DNA from: Ctenosaura bakeri
Taxonomy: Eukaryota > Chordata > Lepidosauria > Squamata > Iguanidae
Assembly (NCBI GenBank): GCA_948474755.1
Contig: CAOLHI010000394.1
Location: 1-64,000, forward strand
Direction of reading: 5' to 3'
DNA: 64,000 bases
Shown: positions 10,696 through 23,009 of the stretch, one piece after another
Numbering within the stretch: the first letter of the stretch is position 1
Layout: every line of letters begins with the position of its first letter
The notes under the pieces: model-generated
Databases searched by the model: none
What the model was told of the DNA's origin: nothing
Seen by the model: the letters and a program-made list of their open reading frames with translations, nothing else
Program-made: the position numbers and the translations under genes

Positions 10696-13366
10696 ACATA
10701 CTGTATAACAAATGAATAACATGTTGGAAGCAGATTAGCAGAACCATCTTAAGTATCCATAACCATTTATATTAAAATAGCATCCATTTGGACATTCCCG
10801 TTATCCATCCCCACAATATCCAGTTCAGGATTCTTTGCTTTTTCAGTCTCATCTGTTAATGAACTGCAATAATCTTTCTTACACCGTTATCAGCCCTATA
10901 ATCTCAAATTGGTTCTGTATTTTATCATCTCCGGATGATCCTAGAAGTCCTGTGATGTGTATTTTATCTGTACCTTTTGCTGACTGATAGTAAATTAGAC
11001 CTGTGTAGTCAATGACTGTATAAGATTATCTGTGGATGGAAAACATTCTAGAGTTCCCAAATCTCTTTACTGTCATTAACGTCTGGAAGCATCTAGCTCC
11101 TTTGCTGGAAATGACTATTGGTCAGTATATCCTGTTAATATTTTTGAGATTCTTGCTGCATGAGTGATCGCTGTGATTAAACTAATACAATAGTTTTAAT
11201 AAAAACTGGAATGAATATTTTGCTCATAAAACAGAATGACATGTGAAATGGGAAAGAATTGCAAATAATGAACCTTAAAACAAACCTTAAATAGGTTTTT
11301 CAAGGAATGTTGCATATGCATATGTAGAATCATATTTTTCATCAGAGCAGAGATTAAGGGTGGATTTAAGCAGAGGCTGCTTTAAAATACTGGAAATGAG
11401 ACCATTTAACCTAAAGCATAAAATGACTTAAGTACTAGCAGTAAAAACACCACAATTTACTCATTTAAAAGCTTGTGGAAAATAGGAACCAAAAAAAACA
11501 GAGGCAGATTGTAGGCTACTGCTTCTCTTTGAGGAGAGAGGCACTGACACTGGTAAGACCCTACCTCAGTGATCACTTGCCTCAGTTCTAGTGATAGGAA
11601 TACCTGCTGGCATTGGAGAGGGATATTTTCTCAATATGCGAAGATCATTTTCTTGCAAAAAGGAAACAATTTCTCTTGCTCTGAGTCAACATTATTAGTA
11701 CAGCTTGTTGACGTGGGAGACAAGCCCAGTGCATATTGTCCCAGCCAGTGTTATATTTGCATTATAAATTCACTTAAAATTAAGTGAAGCTGATTACAGT
11801 CAGGTGTGTGCAACCTTACTTTGGATTCACAGATAGTCATACCTGAGGTAGAAATACTAAAATAAATTCATTTGAATTCACTGTAAGTATGACAAAGTTT
11901 GAATCTAAAGCCATAAATACCTGGAGGAAATACTTCATAATGCTGATTCTCATTTGCACCCATAAAGTTACTGTACAACAAGGTAGTGACTATGTAGGCA
12001 GTTATTGTAGAGATTTTCCTTCCTTCTTCATCCAGCTGATCAAATACTTAAAACTGTATCTGGTTCCCTCAGAGACGCTGAAGGAACTGGAAGACAGTAG
12101 GATGTACAAGCCACATATGTCATGCTATGATCAAGGTAAATTTGTCATCCAGCATGACCTTTATCCTTGAAAATGATCTTAAACTTCTTTTTTCTAGGTA
12201 TGTTGTGTATATTTACTTTGCCAACCAAAAACCTAAAGGATCTGTGGGCTAACAGTCAGTCTTTAATATTTGTACTATTTTACCATCAGATTTGTTGCTG
12301 CAGTAATGATAGTCTTTCTGTTATCAAATTCTGGAATTTGGTTTGACAAACAAAAATTGGGACTGTGATTATCTGTTTGCACACATGCATGCATGGATAT
12401 AGTTCAGATAGTTCACCTTTGGCAGAACCTACTGTTCTTGGCTGTTTTACTTGTAAAGTGCCTTGTATACTGATGGTGCTATATAAAGAAACAGTCATCA
12501 TCGTTATCTATGTCCCCATTTAGTTCAGTGGGTCTTTTGAAGTTTAAACCACTGTCATGTGGAAAAGAAGTGGAGTAAATGATTGGTCGAAGTTGACGAG
12601 AAAGTAACTAGAATTGTAAAACTGTGCTACATAGTGATCCCAAGATGCTAGTTATTCATACTTTTCTAATTGTTGGGACACTGCATGTTTTAGAATCCTA
12701 CAGTATATCATGTTTGGAATTTATCTTTAAACTCATTCTGATTTTTTCTCTGTTTATTTCAATTTATTTTTCTCTATTTGATTTTTTTCTGTTCATTTAT
12801 TTAAAATACGTATCTCCTGGTTTCCAATGTAAACTGTATCAAAGTAACATATAATTTATAACTGTAAAAACTATTGCTATAGGGGGGTTTTTCCCCGAAG
12901 AGAAGCAACAGAGAAAACAAAAGAAGTACAATTCCCTTGGATGTTTTTTTAAAAGTTTTAATTGGAGATCTAGAAGAAACTATGCAAACTCTACAAAAAA
13001 TCTGTCTGGAGACAGTATTCCAGGGCTGGGATATTACCAGTCCTTGGAAACTTTTTTTTTTATAAAAAAATAGTTATATTTCAAATATCTGCTTCCCAAT
13101 CTAGCTACTCTCAGTTGCCATTTTAAAAAATTATTTTCTTCTTGTTTCTTGAAAGTAGCTAAGACAGTTACTTTTGATAATTTGTTTAAAAAGTATTATG
13201 CAACACAGTGCTGGCCTGTGCTACAAAGCACACTTTTCTCCTGTCTATCTCATCCTTGCCTCAGTATCTACGACAGAACATAATCCACCAGCAAGAAATA
13301 CGGCACCAGCCAACTGTGTAATATTCTCCCTCCACTAATTGATGCATCCACCTCATCTAAATATGA
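10696..13366. other. no recognisable feature
   Basis: AT-rich DNA with scattered short frames and poly-A/T runs. I see no domain, RNA gene or clear repeat. Confidence 0.45.
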
Positions 13367-13545
13367 GGCCATTTCCGCATTAGACTATTATAGTGCTATT
13401 ATTCCACTTTCAACATCCGATGGAATCCTGGCCTCTGCAGCTGAGGGAGGGGCCTTTAGAATTGTCAGTCAGAGAGCTCTCTGGAATTCCACAGGATGTT
13501 GAAAGTGGAATAATAGCACTATAACAGGCTAGTGCAGAAATGACC
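13367..13545. mobile_element. fold-back MITE, PIF/Harbinger-like ends
   Basis: It opens GGCCATTTCCGCATTAGAC and closes with the inverse, CTAGTGCAGAAATGACC, and shares the ~50-bp stem of the 7431 and 49095 copies. The flanking triplets TGA and GCA no longer match. Confidence 0.78.
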
Positions 13546-13654
13546 GCAAAGTACTTAAAATTTACAGTTAGACTGCAGAAGGAGGGACTTTAGTCTTCAT
13601 TAAGCAACAATTGTAATATAGCTAATGTATACATTGACCATTGGGGGAAAAATT

Positions 13655-13880
13655 AATTTTGTAGTGGTTTGAGTGTTGGGCTAGGACTCCCTGATGACCA
13701 GGGTTTGAACTCCCTATCAACTAGAAAAACCCCTGAGTAACCTTGGGCAAATCACATTCTCTCAGTCTTCGAGGAGGGCAGTGGCAAACCACTTCTGAAT
13801 AAATCTTGGCAAGAAAATGCCATGAAAGGGTCGCCATAAGTCAGAGTCAACTTGAAAACACACAACAAGAGCAACAACAA
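13655..13880 (+). mobile_element. tRNA-derived MIR/CORE-like SINE
   Basis: Carries a Pol III A-box-like GTAGTGGTTTGAG and a B-box GGGTTTGAACTCC. The MIR-type core (ACCTTGGGCAAATCACATTC, CTCAGTC) follows, then the squamate body GGCAAACCACTTCTGAA...GCCATAAGTCAGAGTCAACTTG and an (ACA)-rich tail. It is one of the most complete copies in the window. Confidence 0.88.
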
Positions 13881-14040
13881 GGTATTTGTCACTAGTTACT
13901 TCCCAGCTCAGATTGCCTCTCAGGATGCAATCATTAGGAAGTCTTTCCCTTTCTCATGACCACCTACCTAATCTCAGAGTGTATCTGAAGAAAAGGCCAT
14001 TGAAACAGATCCTGAAGATCAGCAAGTTCACAGGTTGTCG

Positions 14041-14256
14041 CTATTGCTGTTGTTATGTGCCTTCAAGAAAAGTCCAACTTACGACGAGCCTATCATGATC
14101 ATAGGATTTTCTTGGCAGGCTTTATTCAAAGGAGGTTTGCCATTGCCTTTTTCTAAGGCTGAGAGAATATGACTAGTACTTCTTCCAAAGCTGAGTAGAG
14201 GTTGAATGATGATTTGCACTCCACTCTCCCAGAGCCTTAGTCCAATACGTAACATG
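14041..14256 (-). mobile_element. tRNA-derived MIR/CORE-like SINE, minus strand
   Basis: The (TTG/GCT)-rich tail lies on the left, followed by GTGCCTTCAAGAAAAGTCCAAC and the inverted body with GGAGGTTTGCCATTGCC. The tRNA-like head at 14215-14256 (TAGTCCAATACGTAAC reversed) is diverged. Confidence 0.8.
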
Positions 14257-14339
14257 AGTTCATATGACTCATTGCAAAGAAAGGTCATGCTTGGAGTATC
14301 TTGGTCCCAAGCCACTTAGAGCTGTAGAAGTAAAAACAG

Positions 14340-14878
14340 CATAGAATCATAGAGTTGGAAAGGGCTTCATGGGGCCAACCTCCTGCTCAATGCAGAATCC
14401 CCAGGTAAAGCATCCCCAGCAGGTTGTGTTTTTTTTTTTAGAGGTCATTCGGAAAAGAAGATCCCACCACCTCTCTAGGTAATTGGTTCGAGTGCCAAAG
14501 TGCTCTCCCTGTCAAGAAGTTCCTTCTAATGTTCACTTGCAATCTACTCTCTTGTACTTCATACCTTTAGGCCTCATCCTACCCTGTGAAACAGCAGAGA
14601 ACAGGCCTGCCCCCTCCTCTCTGTGGTAGCCATTTTGATATTTAAAGAGTGCAACCATGTCACCTCTCAGTCTTTTCTTCACCAAGCTGAATATGCCCAA
14701 CTCCTTCCACCTTTTCTCATATGTTTTGTTCTCCACACTTCTTGCCATCCTTGTTGCCTTTCTCTGAACCTCTTTCAACTTGTCTGTATCCTTCTTAAAA
14801 TGAAGCACTCAGAACTGAACTCAGTACCCAGATGAGGTCTGACCAGAGCAGAATCGATGGGACTATTACTTCCCTCAA
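14340..14878 (-). pseudogene. CR1 LINE 3' part, minus strand, ORF2 C-terminus
   Basis: On the minus strand this is the end of CR1 ORF2 (HFKKDTDKLKEVQRKATRM, LGIFSLVKKRLRGDMVALFKY) and its 3' UTR, ending at TCTATGATTCTATGC near 14340. CR1 ORF2 supplies endonuclease and reverse transcriptase for target-primed copying. The ~90 residues at 14533-14808 are open. The copy continues upstream at 15326-15534 and 16356-16740, interrupted by two insertions. It is old and inactive. Confidence 0.85.
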
Positions 14879-15325
14879 TGTTTATTGGTAACTGAAATGC
14901 AAAAAAATAATTCATTCAAACCTTTGAAGCTCCCCTGGTTTCTTTCTCAGGCATCTCAATGCAGGCAAAAGCCATTCCTGTTCTTGACCATGTTTGGACT
15001 AGAGGCAACAGCAATAAAAGGCAGGAAACAAAATTTCAACTCTATTAGCAACAGAAAGTAGCTTCCCTTGAGACCCTGGTTTGTGCCTGTGTTGAGATCC
15101 TTCCAGGAAAACCGAACTACAAGAGAAAGAACATCTGATATAAAATGTAGGCCTGTGACTCTATCATCATCACCTTTCTTCTCCTGTATGATTTTTTAAC
15201 ATCTTTTACCTGAGGAAGAAGCCAATAGTGCTTTGAAAGCTTGCATGATGAATTTTGTGGATTTCTATTGGAATAAAGATATTGCTATTTTATGGATTTT
15301 GGATTTTGCTGCGTGACCAATGTGA
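14879..15325 (+). mobile_element. unclassified insertion within CR1
   Basis: This segment separates two collinear parts of the CR1 reading frame. Its right end has a retroelement-like tail with GAAAGCTTGCATGATGAA followed by AATAAAGATATTGCTATTTT, a form seen in several reptile repeats (compare 55078-55170). I cannot name the family. Confidence 0.45.
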
Positions 15326-15534
15326 CTACCCCTGAATATGTTCTCTTGACTTGGAAACTGTGTTTCTGTTAATGCAGGCTAAAATAGAAATCATCTTATT
15401 CATTTCTGCCTGATTTTCTAGTTTATTTAGGCCTTTTTGAATTCTGTTCCTGTCTTTCAATGTGTTAGCCACCATGCCCAGTTTTGTGTCATCTGCAAGA
15501 CTTGGTAGAGCTTCCCAAACCCCATCATCTAAGT
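15326..15534 (-). pseudogene. CR1 LINE RT fragment, minus strand
   Basis: The minus-strand translation contains the RT motif LADDTKLG with VANTLKDRNRIQKGLNKLE downstream, matching CR1 RT. The RT catalytic Asp pair (ADD) is in this piece. It is continuous with 16356-16740 if the hAT insertion is ignored, and the shared 8-bp duplication ATCTAAGT marks the break. Confidence 0.85.
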
Positions 15535-15854
15535 CAGTGGTTGTTAACCTGGGGTCTGGGGACTCCTGGGTATCCACAGAACCCTGAAGGAGGTTCTGCG
15601 GAGCCCAGCTGCTGGACAGCACAGAGAAGTGGCAGGGAGGTATGAGGATGCTGAACTGCTCCCTCTTTGCAGATAAGGGAGTAGCTTGGGAAGCGCACAC
15701 AGCAGTCACCATGTCTCTTTTGTCAGAAATGCACTGCACATACCCCCAACCGTCATGTCTCTGGCGAAAGGAACACAGCAGCAGGTGTGTGCATATATTT
15801 AAACTGCTCCTTCATTTCCAAAATAGGGAGCTGTTTGGGCATGCGCACATGCCT

Positions 15855-16030
15855 GCCTCCATGACTCTGGAGACCAAATTTTGAATCTGCACTCAGCCAT
15901 GGAAATTCACTGGGTGACCTCAGGCAAGTCACATCCTCTCAGCCTCAAAGAAAGGCAAGGACAACAAATCTTGCCAAGAAAATCTTCATGTTAGGTTTGT
16001 CTTAGAATCTCCATAAATCAATTTTCAAAG
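15855..16030 (+). mobile_element. SINE fragment inside hAT
   Basis: Contains CACTGGGTGACCTCAGGCAAGTCA, CTCTCAGCCTCAA and AATCTTGCCAAGAAAAT in the order of the MIR/CORE-like SINE. The A-box end is missing and the tail is weak. Confidence 0.75.
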
Positions 16031-16075
16031 AAGAGACATGATCGCTAGAAAGAACTTAGCCCTGTCAGTGGCACT

Positions 16076-16262
16076 TTGTTGTTGTGTGCCTTCAGATCAC
16101 TTCAGACTTAGGGCAACCCAAGGTGAACCCATAACCGGTTTTGGGGTTTTTTTGCAAGATTTATTCAGAGGTGGTTTGCCTTTGCCTTCCTCTGAGGCTG
16201 AGAAAATGTGACTTGCCCAAAGCGCCCAGTGTCCGAGCAGGGATTTGAATCCTAGTCTACAG
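16076..16262 (-). mobile_element. SINE, minus strand, inside hAT
   Basis: Left side TTGTTGTGTGCCTTCAGATC, middle GGTGGTTTGCCTTTGCC, right GATTTGAATCCTAGTCTAC: the inverted form of the MIR/CORE-like SINE. The extreme tRNA head is absent. Confidence 0.82.
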
Positions 16263-16355
16263 AAACCTTTAATAGATATATAAATTAATATTTGAATATT
16301 TAAATCTAAATTATTTAAATTATATTTACAGCAAAGAAAAAGTTAAGGATCACTG

Positions 16356-16740
16356 ATCTAAGTTATTGGTAAAAATGGTCATTGATAAAAATGTTTTAAA
16401 GTAATGGCCCTAGGACAGAGCCCCAAGGCACTCCACTTGAGACTTCCTCCCAGTCTGAAGCACAACCATTGATGATGACTCTAAGTTGTTATCCAACCAG
16501 TTATGGACCCATCTGACAGTGTTCCAATCTATTCCACGTTTAAGCAGTTTGCTAATCAATATGTTATGGTGGACCTTATCAAATGTTTTGCTGAAATCAA
16601 GGTAAATTACATTCGCAGCATTCCTACCATAAACTAAGTGGGTGACCTGATTGAAAATAAGATATAAGATTAGTTTGGCAGGATTTGTTCTTGACAAATC
16701 CATGCTGGCTCCTGCTGATTACTGCATTGTCAGATTGGAT
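16356..16740 (-). pseudogene. CR1 LINE RT fragment, minus strand
   Basis: The minus-strand frame at 16410-16703 reads VIYLDFSKTFDKVHHNILISK, the RT motif A region (D in FSK-x-FDKV), followed by WVHNWLDNN. It is the upstream continuation of the CR1 copy at 15326-15534. The left boundary is the hAT target duplication. Confidence 0.86.
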
Positions 16741-17742
16741 TGTAATCAAAAGAACACTGATTATGAAGGGAGAGCTTTTACTGTTGGTAAACCATGTTTA
16801 GAGCAGAGTATTCAGCTGATCTCAGAAGTAAAATAAGAATGAAATTATGGTGTTTTGGTTGTCCAAGCAGTGAGTTTGTGGCATTCTTAGGCCACAATCC
16901 AAAGACATGTAAGTACCTCATGACAAGCACAAGAGGTCTTTCTCCCCCACATGCGTCCCCTAAATCTGCTGTGGAGGAGTGGAAAAACTTCCAGAGAAAT
17001 TTTTGGGGATATCATGGAAGATGGTAGGAGAAGTAGAAAGGGAAGGATAATAAAGGAGTGTCACCGATCAGAAGCTAGCCTGTCATTGGACTGAGGCCAC
17101 AAGAGTGCGCCATATGCACTCCATGAGTACTGAAAGCACATTTTCCATAAGTTTGTCTAAATCTAAAATTAAACACAATCCAACTAACTTGGAGTATTTT
17201 TTTAACAGCTTGATCTTGTAACTATTGTCAGAAGGAGGCCCTGCTGAGTTTGAATTGCATTCCCTTATTGATTTCCAAATTTGTACCCTGCAGAATCAGC
17301 TCAACAGGAGTTCACTTTTCCATCATATCACTAGGATCTAAAAGGCAATTATGGCAGTGCTACCAATTAAACATCAAAAATAGCCATGCTAACGGGGTTT
17401 CTAAGAACTGCAGTCCAAAAACGTAACTTTCCCAAGTTCTGAGTTTCCTGTTGTCATAGTACTTCATTGGTGCTGGACCAGCCCTACTATTTGGTAGTGT
17501 GAGACAATTGCCTCAGGTAATAGATTCTGGAAGGCAGCAATGACAGCCTCCTGTCCACACTCCATACCTATTCCCTTCTACCACATGCCTGGTCCCTAAG
17601 GAAAGCCCTCTCCCACTACCAGTGTTGCTAGTCTAACTGGCTTTTAGTCATAGGAGAGGAGTGGTGTAGCTGGAGCTTTTGCCGCCTGGGGTGTTCCCTG
17701 AGTTTGCTGCACCCTCAATACACACTAAAAATCCATGCGCTG
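16741..17742. other. no recognisable feature
   Basis: No gene or clear repeat. From about 17650 the wording GTGTAGCTGGAGCTTTTGCC resembles a common lizard hAT-like end, too diverged to call. Confidence 0.4.
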
Positions 17743-17743
17743 C

Positions 17744-17780
<37 letters not shown>
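17743..17780 (+). repeat. (CAT)n microsatellite
   Basis: Twelve or more perfect CAT units. Confidence 0.95.
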
Positions 17781-20700
17781 TCACACAGATATATGTCTTG
17801 CCCTCCCACCCCACTTTTCTTTAAGCATCCCTCTGCCCTAATGGTAAGGAGGAAATGAAATGAGAAAATGAATGATTCCTTTAGCTGGGGTTACTACTGC
17901 ATGATGGTGGCAGCAGTGGTGGCTGTTGCTAGCAGTGCAAGCTCCAGGCTCCACATTTTCCACTTCTCCTTCAAATTTGCTTGAACCAACCAACAGGGCA
18001 ATGGCAGCTCCACAGCAAAGCAACGATGGTAGCAGGATTTCTCATAGCTGGACAGCAGCTGCTGGAACAAAGACGGGGGGGGGGAGTGAGTGAGATACAG
18101 AGCTGCCGCTGAGGCGAGTGGGTGGGTAGCCAACCAAGCAGGATGCTCCTTTAGCTACAGAGCTAAAAGAAGGTGGGAAAGTGTTAGAAGTGCAACAACG
18201 CTTAGCACTGAAAAGACCAGAATGCCTCACAGTGGGACAGCAGTAACAGAGGCAGTTAATTAGGGTGACCCAAAATGCCCTCCCTCTTGGTCTACCTATT
18301 CTGATACCCCTGTGGTATAAACGGATACTCTTAGGAATTTCTCTGCCTCTTTTCAGGACTCCTCCTCTTCTTCCCAGTCCTCTCTGAGGATGCAGTTAGA
18401 CTAGAGAGCCCCAGTAACCTTCCTATCTTAGTGTGGAGTTCCTTTAATAAAGCTTTAGTTTATTTTTCCTTTCAGCCATGGTGTCTTGTTCCTTAATCAG
18501 CTCTGCTGCAAATAGGCGCTCTCTGACAGAAAGGAGGGATGGCAGGAGCAGCATGTGTGAAAGAAATTTTTTTAAAGAATTCATTCTCTCTTCCTCTTCC
18601 CTCACCTATTTTTCCTCCTCTCTTCCTCCTCCTCCCTCTCCCGCCCCCAGACGCATACACCAAGTTTCTCTCTATTTGTTAAATTCAAGGACTCTCCCCA
18701 TCCCCAGAAAAGAAGCCCAGAGCTGACCAGTTTTTACTGGCCAAGGTGAGAAGAGAGCAGGGAGAGAAGGGGAGAATAGACAGAGAGGAGGAGGAGGAGG
18801 AGGAGATAGCAGAAGCTGCGCACATGCACAGTTTGCATATGAATATGTGGGTGTATGGCTGGGGAGGAAGGAAGGTGAACTCTTGAAAGTAAACCAGCCC
18901 AAGTGGGAGACTCAGCTTGGGCAATTGGTTGCATTGCTTTGGATGAGAGGGGGAAGTGGAATGAGAGAGTGGACGCATGGGAACAATATGCACATCACAT
19001 GTCGGAACTGGCAGGCATGAGGGAGGGCAGGCAAGTAGCAGTGATGCCACCCAAAAAGTGCTACCAGGGGCAGACAACCTCCACTGCCCCTCTCCCTATG
19101 CAACTGTGGTAGAGGATGCCATCTTAGCCCATTGTCATCTTGTCCTTTGCTTCTGTGAGCAATTTTTTTAAAAATCAGCTGTGCCTTGGTGATGATATTC
19201 CTTGTAGGAATAGCTGGCTGGAGATTTAGCCAGTTCCTGTTAGATTTTGGAAAGCTGACATCCATTGTCCTTGATGTGATTGGGTGCAAATCCTATACGT
19301 AACTCATTATATTTTGCTCTTTTATAATCTCAGGTGTTTGGTGTCTTGTGCAGGTCACCACCTCCAGGTTTTCTCCATGTTCCAAAAGAATTCCTGATGG
19401 TGGTAATCTAATATTTCTTCTCTGCTCTAATATTAAATCAAAGTTGCTAGGTTCCCTCATGTGTTTATAATAGGCTGAAAATGCCTGAAGTTGTCATAGC
19501 ACCTCTATGTATTGTATTAGTTATGATTATAAATTTCGCCAAAGTAATTGTCCTCAAAGCTGTTTCAGTGAATGAGGCGATATTTAACCACCAAAAATAG
19601 GAGCACACTGAAGGCATTCTCTTATTAGTAAGAACAGGCTTGGCATTTCTTTTCCTGATGTGAAACCACCTTTTCATTTATCATGTCCTTCATTTCACAT
19701 CAGACCATTAGAAGGCTTTAAACTTCATTTGTCAGGTTTGAGCACAGGTCTTGTACACTTCCTCATAACACCATCTCATGCTGTTCATTGATGCTGTTCA
19801 GGTAGAGCCATACCTTCGTTAACAAAGCCTCTGATGAAGAAGCTCCTTTTCACAAGGTTGTAGTCTAGTGCTCAAAGCACTACCCCACACTGGCTCTTTT
19901 CATCTGTTCCTAGTCCTTATCATTTCTCTGTTCCTAACTGGCCCTTTCTGTCAGTCCCACCTAACCATTTCACAGACAAGCTTCTGATTTTATATCTCCC
20001 CCATAGGCTCCTTGTCACAGCATTCTGACGGCTAGGGTTGGCTGGCTTTACTCAGGTTTGCCAGGGTGTTCTCTTCACACATACCCATCTCCCTGTTCCC
20101 CAAGTTTAACTTCAGCAAGTTTCCTGAACATAAAACAGAGGGAGTACAAAAACTGTGGCTTAAATCTAATGTACCATTAGCAGAGAAAGATGCTACTGGT
20201 ATTCTATTGGATTTTCCAGTAGCATTTTTCTTCTTCTGGTCCCTAGTAATGATACTGCTTGTACAGTGAATTTGTGTAACCACATGTGCAGCCAGTTGTA
20301 TGACTAGTAACTTGGTTGGATCCTCCTTCTGTATAAGCCCAGAACATTATCTGTGGTAGTGGAATGACACAAGTTGACATCCCTCAAGAGGGATAGACAA
20401 AAGTATTTCAATGCTTGTTGGAACAGCAACTTTTTTTTCCATGCCACTGTTTTTATTTTTAATAGTTTATTTTGGGTTCCTATTTTGTTGCCTTTCAGTA
20501 TGGATATATCATTTCAATTAATACTAAAATGCACTTGTTTATATCGGATTGAATTAATTAATTCCAGAATGGATCCCATCTATAAGATGAAACCAAGAGA
20601 TAAATCAACAAGGGCAGCATAAAGATTTTTTTATGCATGTAAAATGTACAGCAGAAAGCACAAAATAGTTCTATGATATGAACTTGACTCTCTTCTTAAG

Positions 20701-21112
20701 GCTTGTAGAAAAGTGAAGGTTTACCGTTGACTTTACAGCTGGATCTTTACAGCAGAAATTACAAATAATCATGGAACATTTTGTATTTGAGCTAAAAACC
20801 AAGACACTTTGTTTTCTCAAGTTTCACTTGTGTTGAAAATGTTATTAAGATGGGGAAATTATTTAGAAGCACATTACAAAGAACGTTTTCTTGGGGGGTT
20901 TTAGATAGATAGTTATTTAGATAGTTATTTTCAGTTACACAGGTGTCAGTTTGTTAAAGACAATTGTTTCCAAAAAGCCAATTATTCTGAGCACTGTATA
21001 TAAATTTTCATCCTCACTTCCAATTTGCATACAGCTGCAGCAATTCCTCCTTGTGTTCCTTGAAGTTTAAGGATGTTATTTCTTTGATGACAGCCAACGA
21101 CTTTTTAAATTA
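17781..21112. other. no recognisable gene; low-complexity patches
   Basis: A polyG run lies near 18075 and a (GGA)n tract near 18788-18808. The segment 18985-19115 resembles a diverged lizard repeat (CTACCAGGGGCAGACAACC). The rest shows no signal I can support. Confidence 0.4.
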
Positions 21113-21337
21113 GGGACTCATTCACACTATGCAATTATAGTGCTATTATTCTACTTTAACTGCCATGGTTCTGTCCTATGGAATCCTAGACTTTCAGATT
21201 TGGAGAGGGGTCTTTAGACTTCTCAGGCAGACTGCTCTAGTAGCTCAACAGACTGCAAACCTCAGGATTCCAAGGGATGGAACCATGGCAGTTAAAGTAA
21301 AATGATAATGTTATAACTGTGTAGTGTGCATGAGCCC
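21113..21337. mobile_element. fold-back MITE, second family
   Basis: GGGACTCATTCACACTATG at the left pairs with the right end AGTGTGCATGAGCCC. An inner stem includes ACTTTAACTGCCATGG and CCATGGCAGTTAAAGT. It resembles the 7431 family in plan (TTATAGTGCTATTATT) but has a different outer end. Confidence 0.75.
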
Positions 21338-21956
21338 CTGCTTGTATGAGATATTTGTCAACTAGGGTTGGTTTTTCCAGTGAGCTAACATTTATCAGCA
21401 TAACACAGAAGTTTAGGAAGAATTCATCATCTCTGCAAGTGTATTATCTGACTATTTATTAATCTGTCACACAGGTATTGCTTTAGAACAGGGATTACTG
21501 TTGTATTTAAAGAAGAAGAATGGTCATATTGACTATTTAAGTATCACAATTTCATTCATGATACTGCAAACTAACATAAACAGTATATTAATATAACAAG
21601 CAATGGTCTTTGATGAAAGCAGTCATCATTGTTTATTTACTACCAAACATATGAAGCTACCTCAGATATTGAAAGACAGTGTTATGCAGTCATCAGTATG
21701 TTAGACAGGAGAAATATGGGTTGAAATTTCCTCCACAGGTCTAAAGGTTAGTGAATGATCCAGCCTAGTTATTATCTCTCTGCCTAATCCACCTCACAGA
21801 GCATAGAAATTAGTTGTTTGTAATTTATTCCCTTAACTAAGATGAAATTCATAACATTATGATTATAACCTAGGTCTCTTCTAGATGAGCCAATAGTTTG
21901 AGTAATTGTCAGACTAGTCTCTTTCTGGATTTCATGCTTTATAGTGGTTGTTCCTA
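21338..21956. other. no clear feature
   Basis: Around 21650-21780 there may be a very diverged SINE (ATGAAGCTACCTCAGATATTG recalls the 3' part of a squamate tRNA-SINE, reversed). I see nothing else. Confidence 0.35.
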
Positions 21957-22172
21957 TGAGAGCCAACATGGTGTAGTGGTTTGACCACTGGACTATAACT
22001 CTGGAGACCAGGGTTCAAATCCTCATTTGGTGACCTTCGGCAAATCACACTCTCTCACCCTCAGAGGAAGGCAAAGCCAAAACCCTGTGGACAAGTCTAG
22101 CCAAGAAGACCCCATGATATGGTCGACATAAGTCAGAAACTACTTGAGGGCACATACAACAAAACAAACAGG
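21957..22172 (+). mobile_element. tRNA-derived MIR/CORE-like SINE
   Basis: GAGAGCCAACATGGTGTAGTGG head, B box AGGGTTCAAATCC, core TGACCTTCGGCAAATCACAC, body ending CATAAGTCAGAAACTACTTG and an ACAACAAAAC tail. It is full length. Confidence 0.9.
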
Positions 22173-22812
22173 TATAGACAGCAGCTGAGAAGTTTGTTTT
22201 TTAATAGACAAATTTTTTGTTTCTTGAAATAAATTCTTTTACTGTTATTATTCTCTATATCTCTTTCTGGATGTTTTCATTTAAGAATTGGACAAAAAGG
22301 ATGAGTTGTGCGTTACCTGCATTGAACCAGCCAATACACACATCTGCTTGCCCATTGTAAATGTCAGCTGGTGCCTGAGAAAAAAGACCAAGGAAGCTGT
22401 TTAAGGGTAAAAGATCAGGGTGAGTGATAGGACCCTGAAGGTTGGAACTGTGGGGCAAACCTGAATAGTGAATCCATCATAGTATGAAAGCATAGGAGTT
22501 AGTTTTGGGGGCCATACTTTCAATTAGCTTCAGGAGCATACTTTCTGCACCCTTATATCCGTGTTCCCATCTATAACAGGGAAAGAAAAGATGCATTCAT
22601 AAGCTCTTCTGTGCATCCCCTTTGCTCATCTCTGCCATTGTCTACTTATTGGAACAGAATGTTAGAACTTTTGCACCATCAGGATTCTGAATCATGTGAG
22701 AGACTTATGCAGGGAAACAAGCTCTTCACTTTAGACTTCCCACCATAAAGGATGTTGATGTACATCCCTTTTGTTTATTTCCTAAGGTCATTAAAGGGAA
22801 TGTATATTCCCC
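22173..22812. other. no recognisable feature
   Basis: No gene or repeat that I can support. Confidence 0.45.
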
Positions 22813-23009
22813 ATGAGAGATCCAATGTGGTATAGTGGTTTGAACATTGGGCCATGACCCTAGAGACCAGGGTTTGATACCCCACTTACTGATGGAAACA
22901 AAGCTGGGTGCTCTTGAGTTCATCACACACTCTCAGCCCCAGAAACCCCATAATAGGTTCACCCTAGCATCACCATATGTCAGAAATGACTTGAAGGGGA
23001 GACAACATC
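22813..23009 (+). mobile_element. tRNA-derived MIR/CORE-like SINE, internally deleted
   Basis: Head GTGGTATAGTGGTTTGAAC and B box AGGGTTTGATACC are clear. The middle GGCAA...AATCTTGCC block is missing before ACCCCATAATAGG, so about 40 bp have been lost relative to other copies. Confidence 0.85.

Larger units (their letters stand above)
15535..16355 (+). mobile_element. hAT non-autonomous element with 8-bp TSD
   Basis: The left end CAGTGGTTGTTAACCTGGGG and the right end AGTTAAGGATCACTG are diverged inverted termini of the Charlie type. An exact 8-bp duplication ATCTAAGT occurs at 15527-15534 and 16356-16363. The 821-bp element sits inside a CR1 and carries two SINE pieces. I see no transposase coding. 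Confidence 0.88.

Noticed and set aside
13655..13880. A tRNA gene at the SINE heads
   Set aside because: A and B boxes are present but no cloverleaf with a proper acceptor stem can be drawn; the MIR-like core follows directly.
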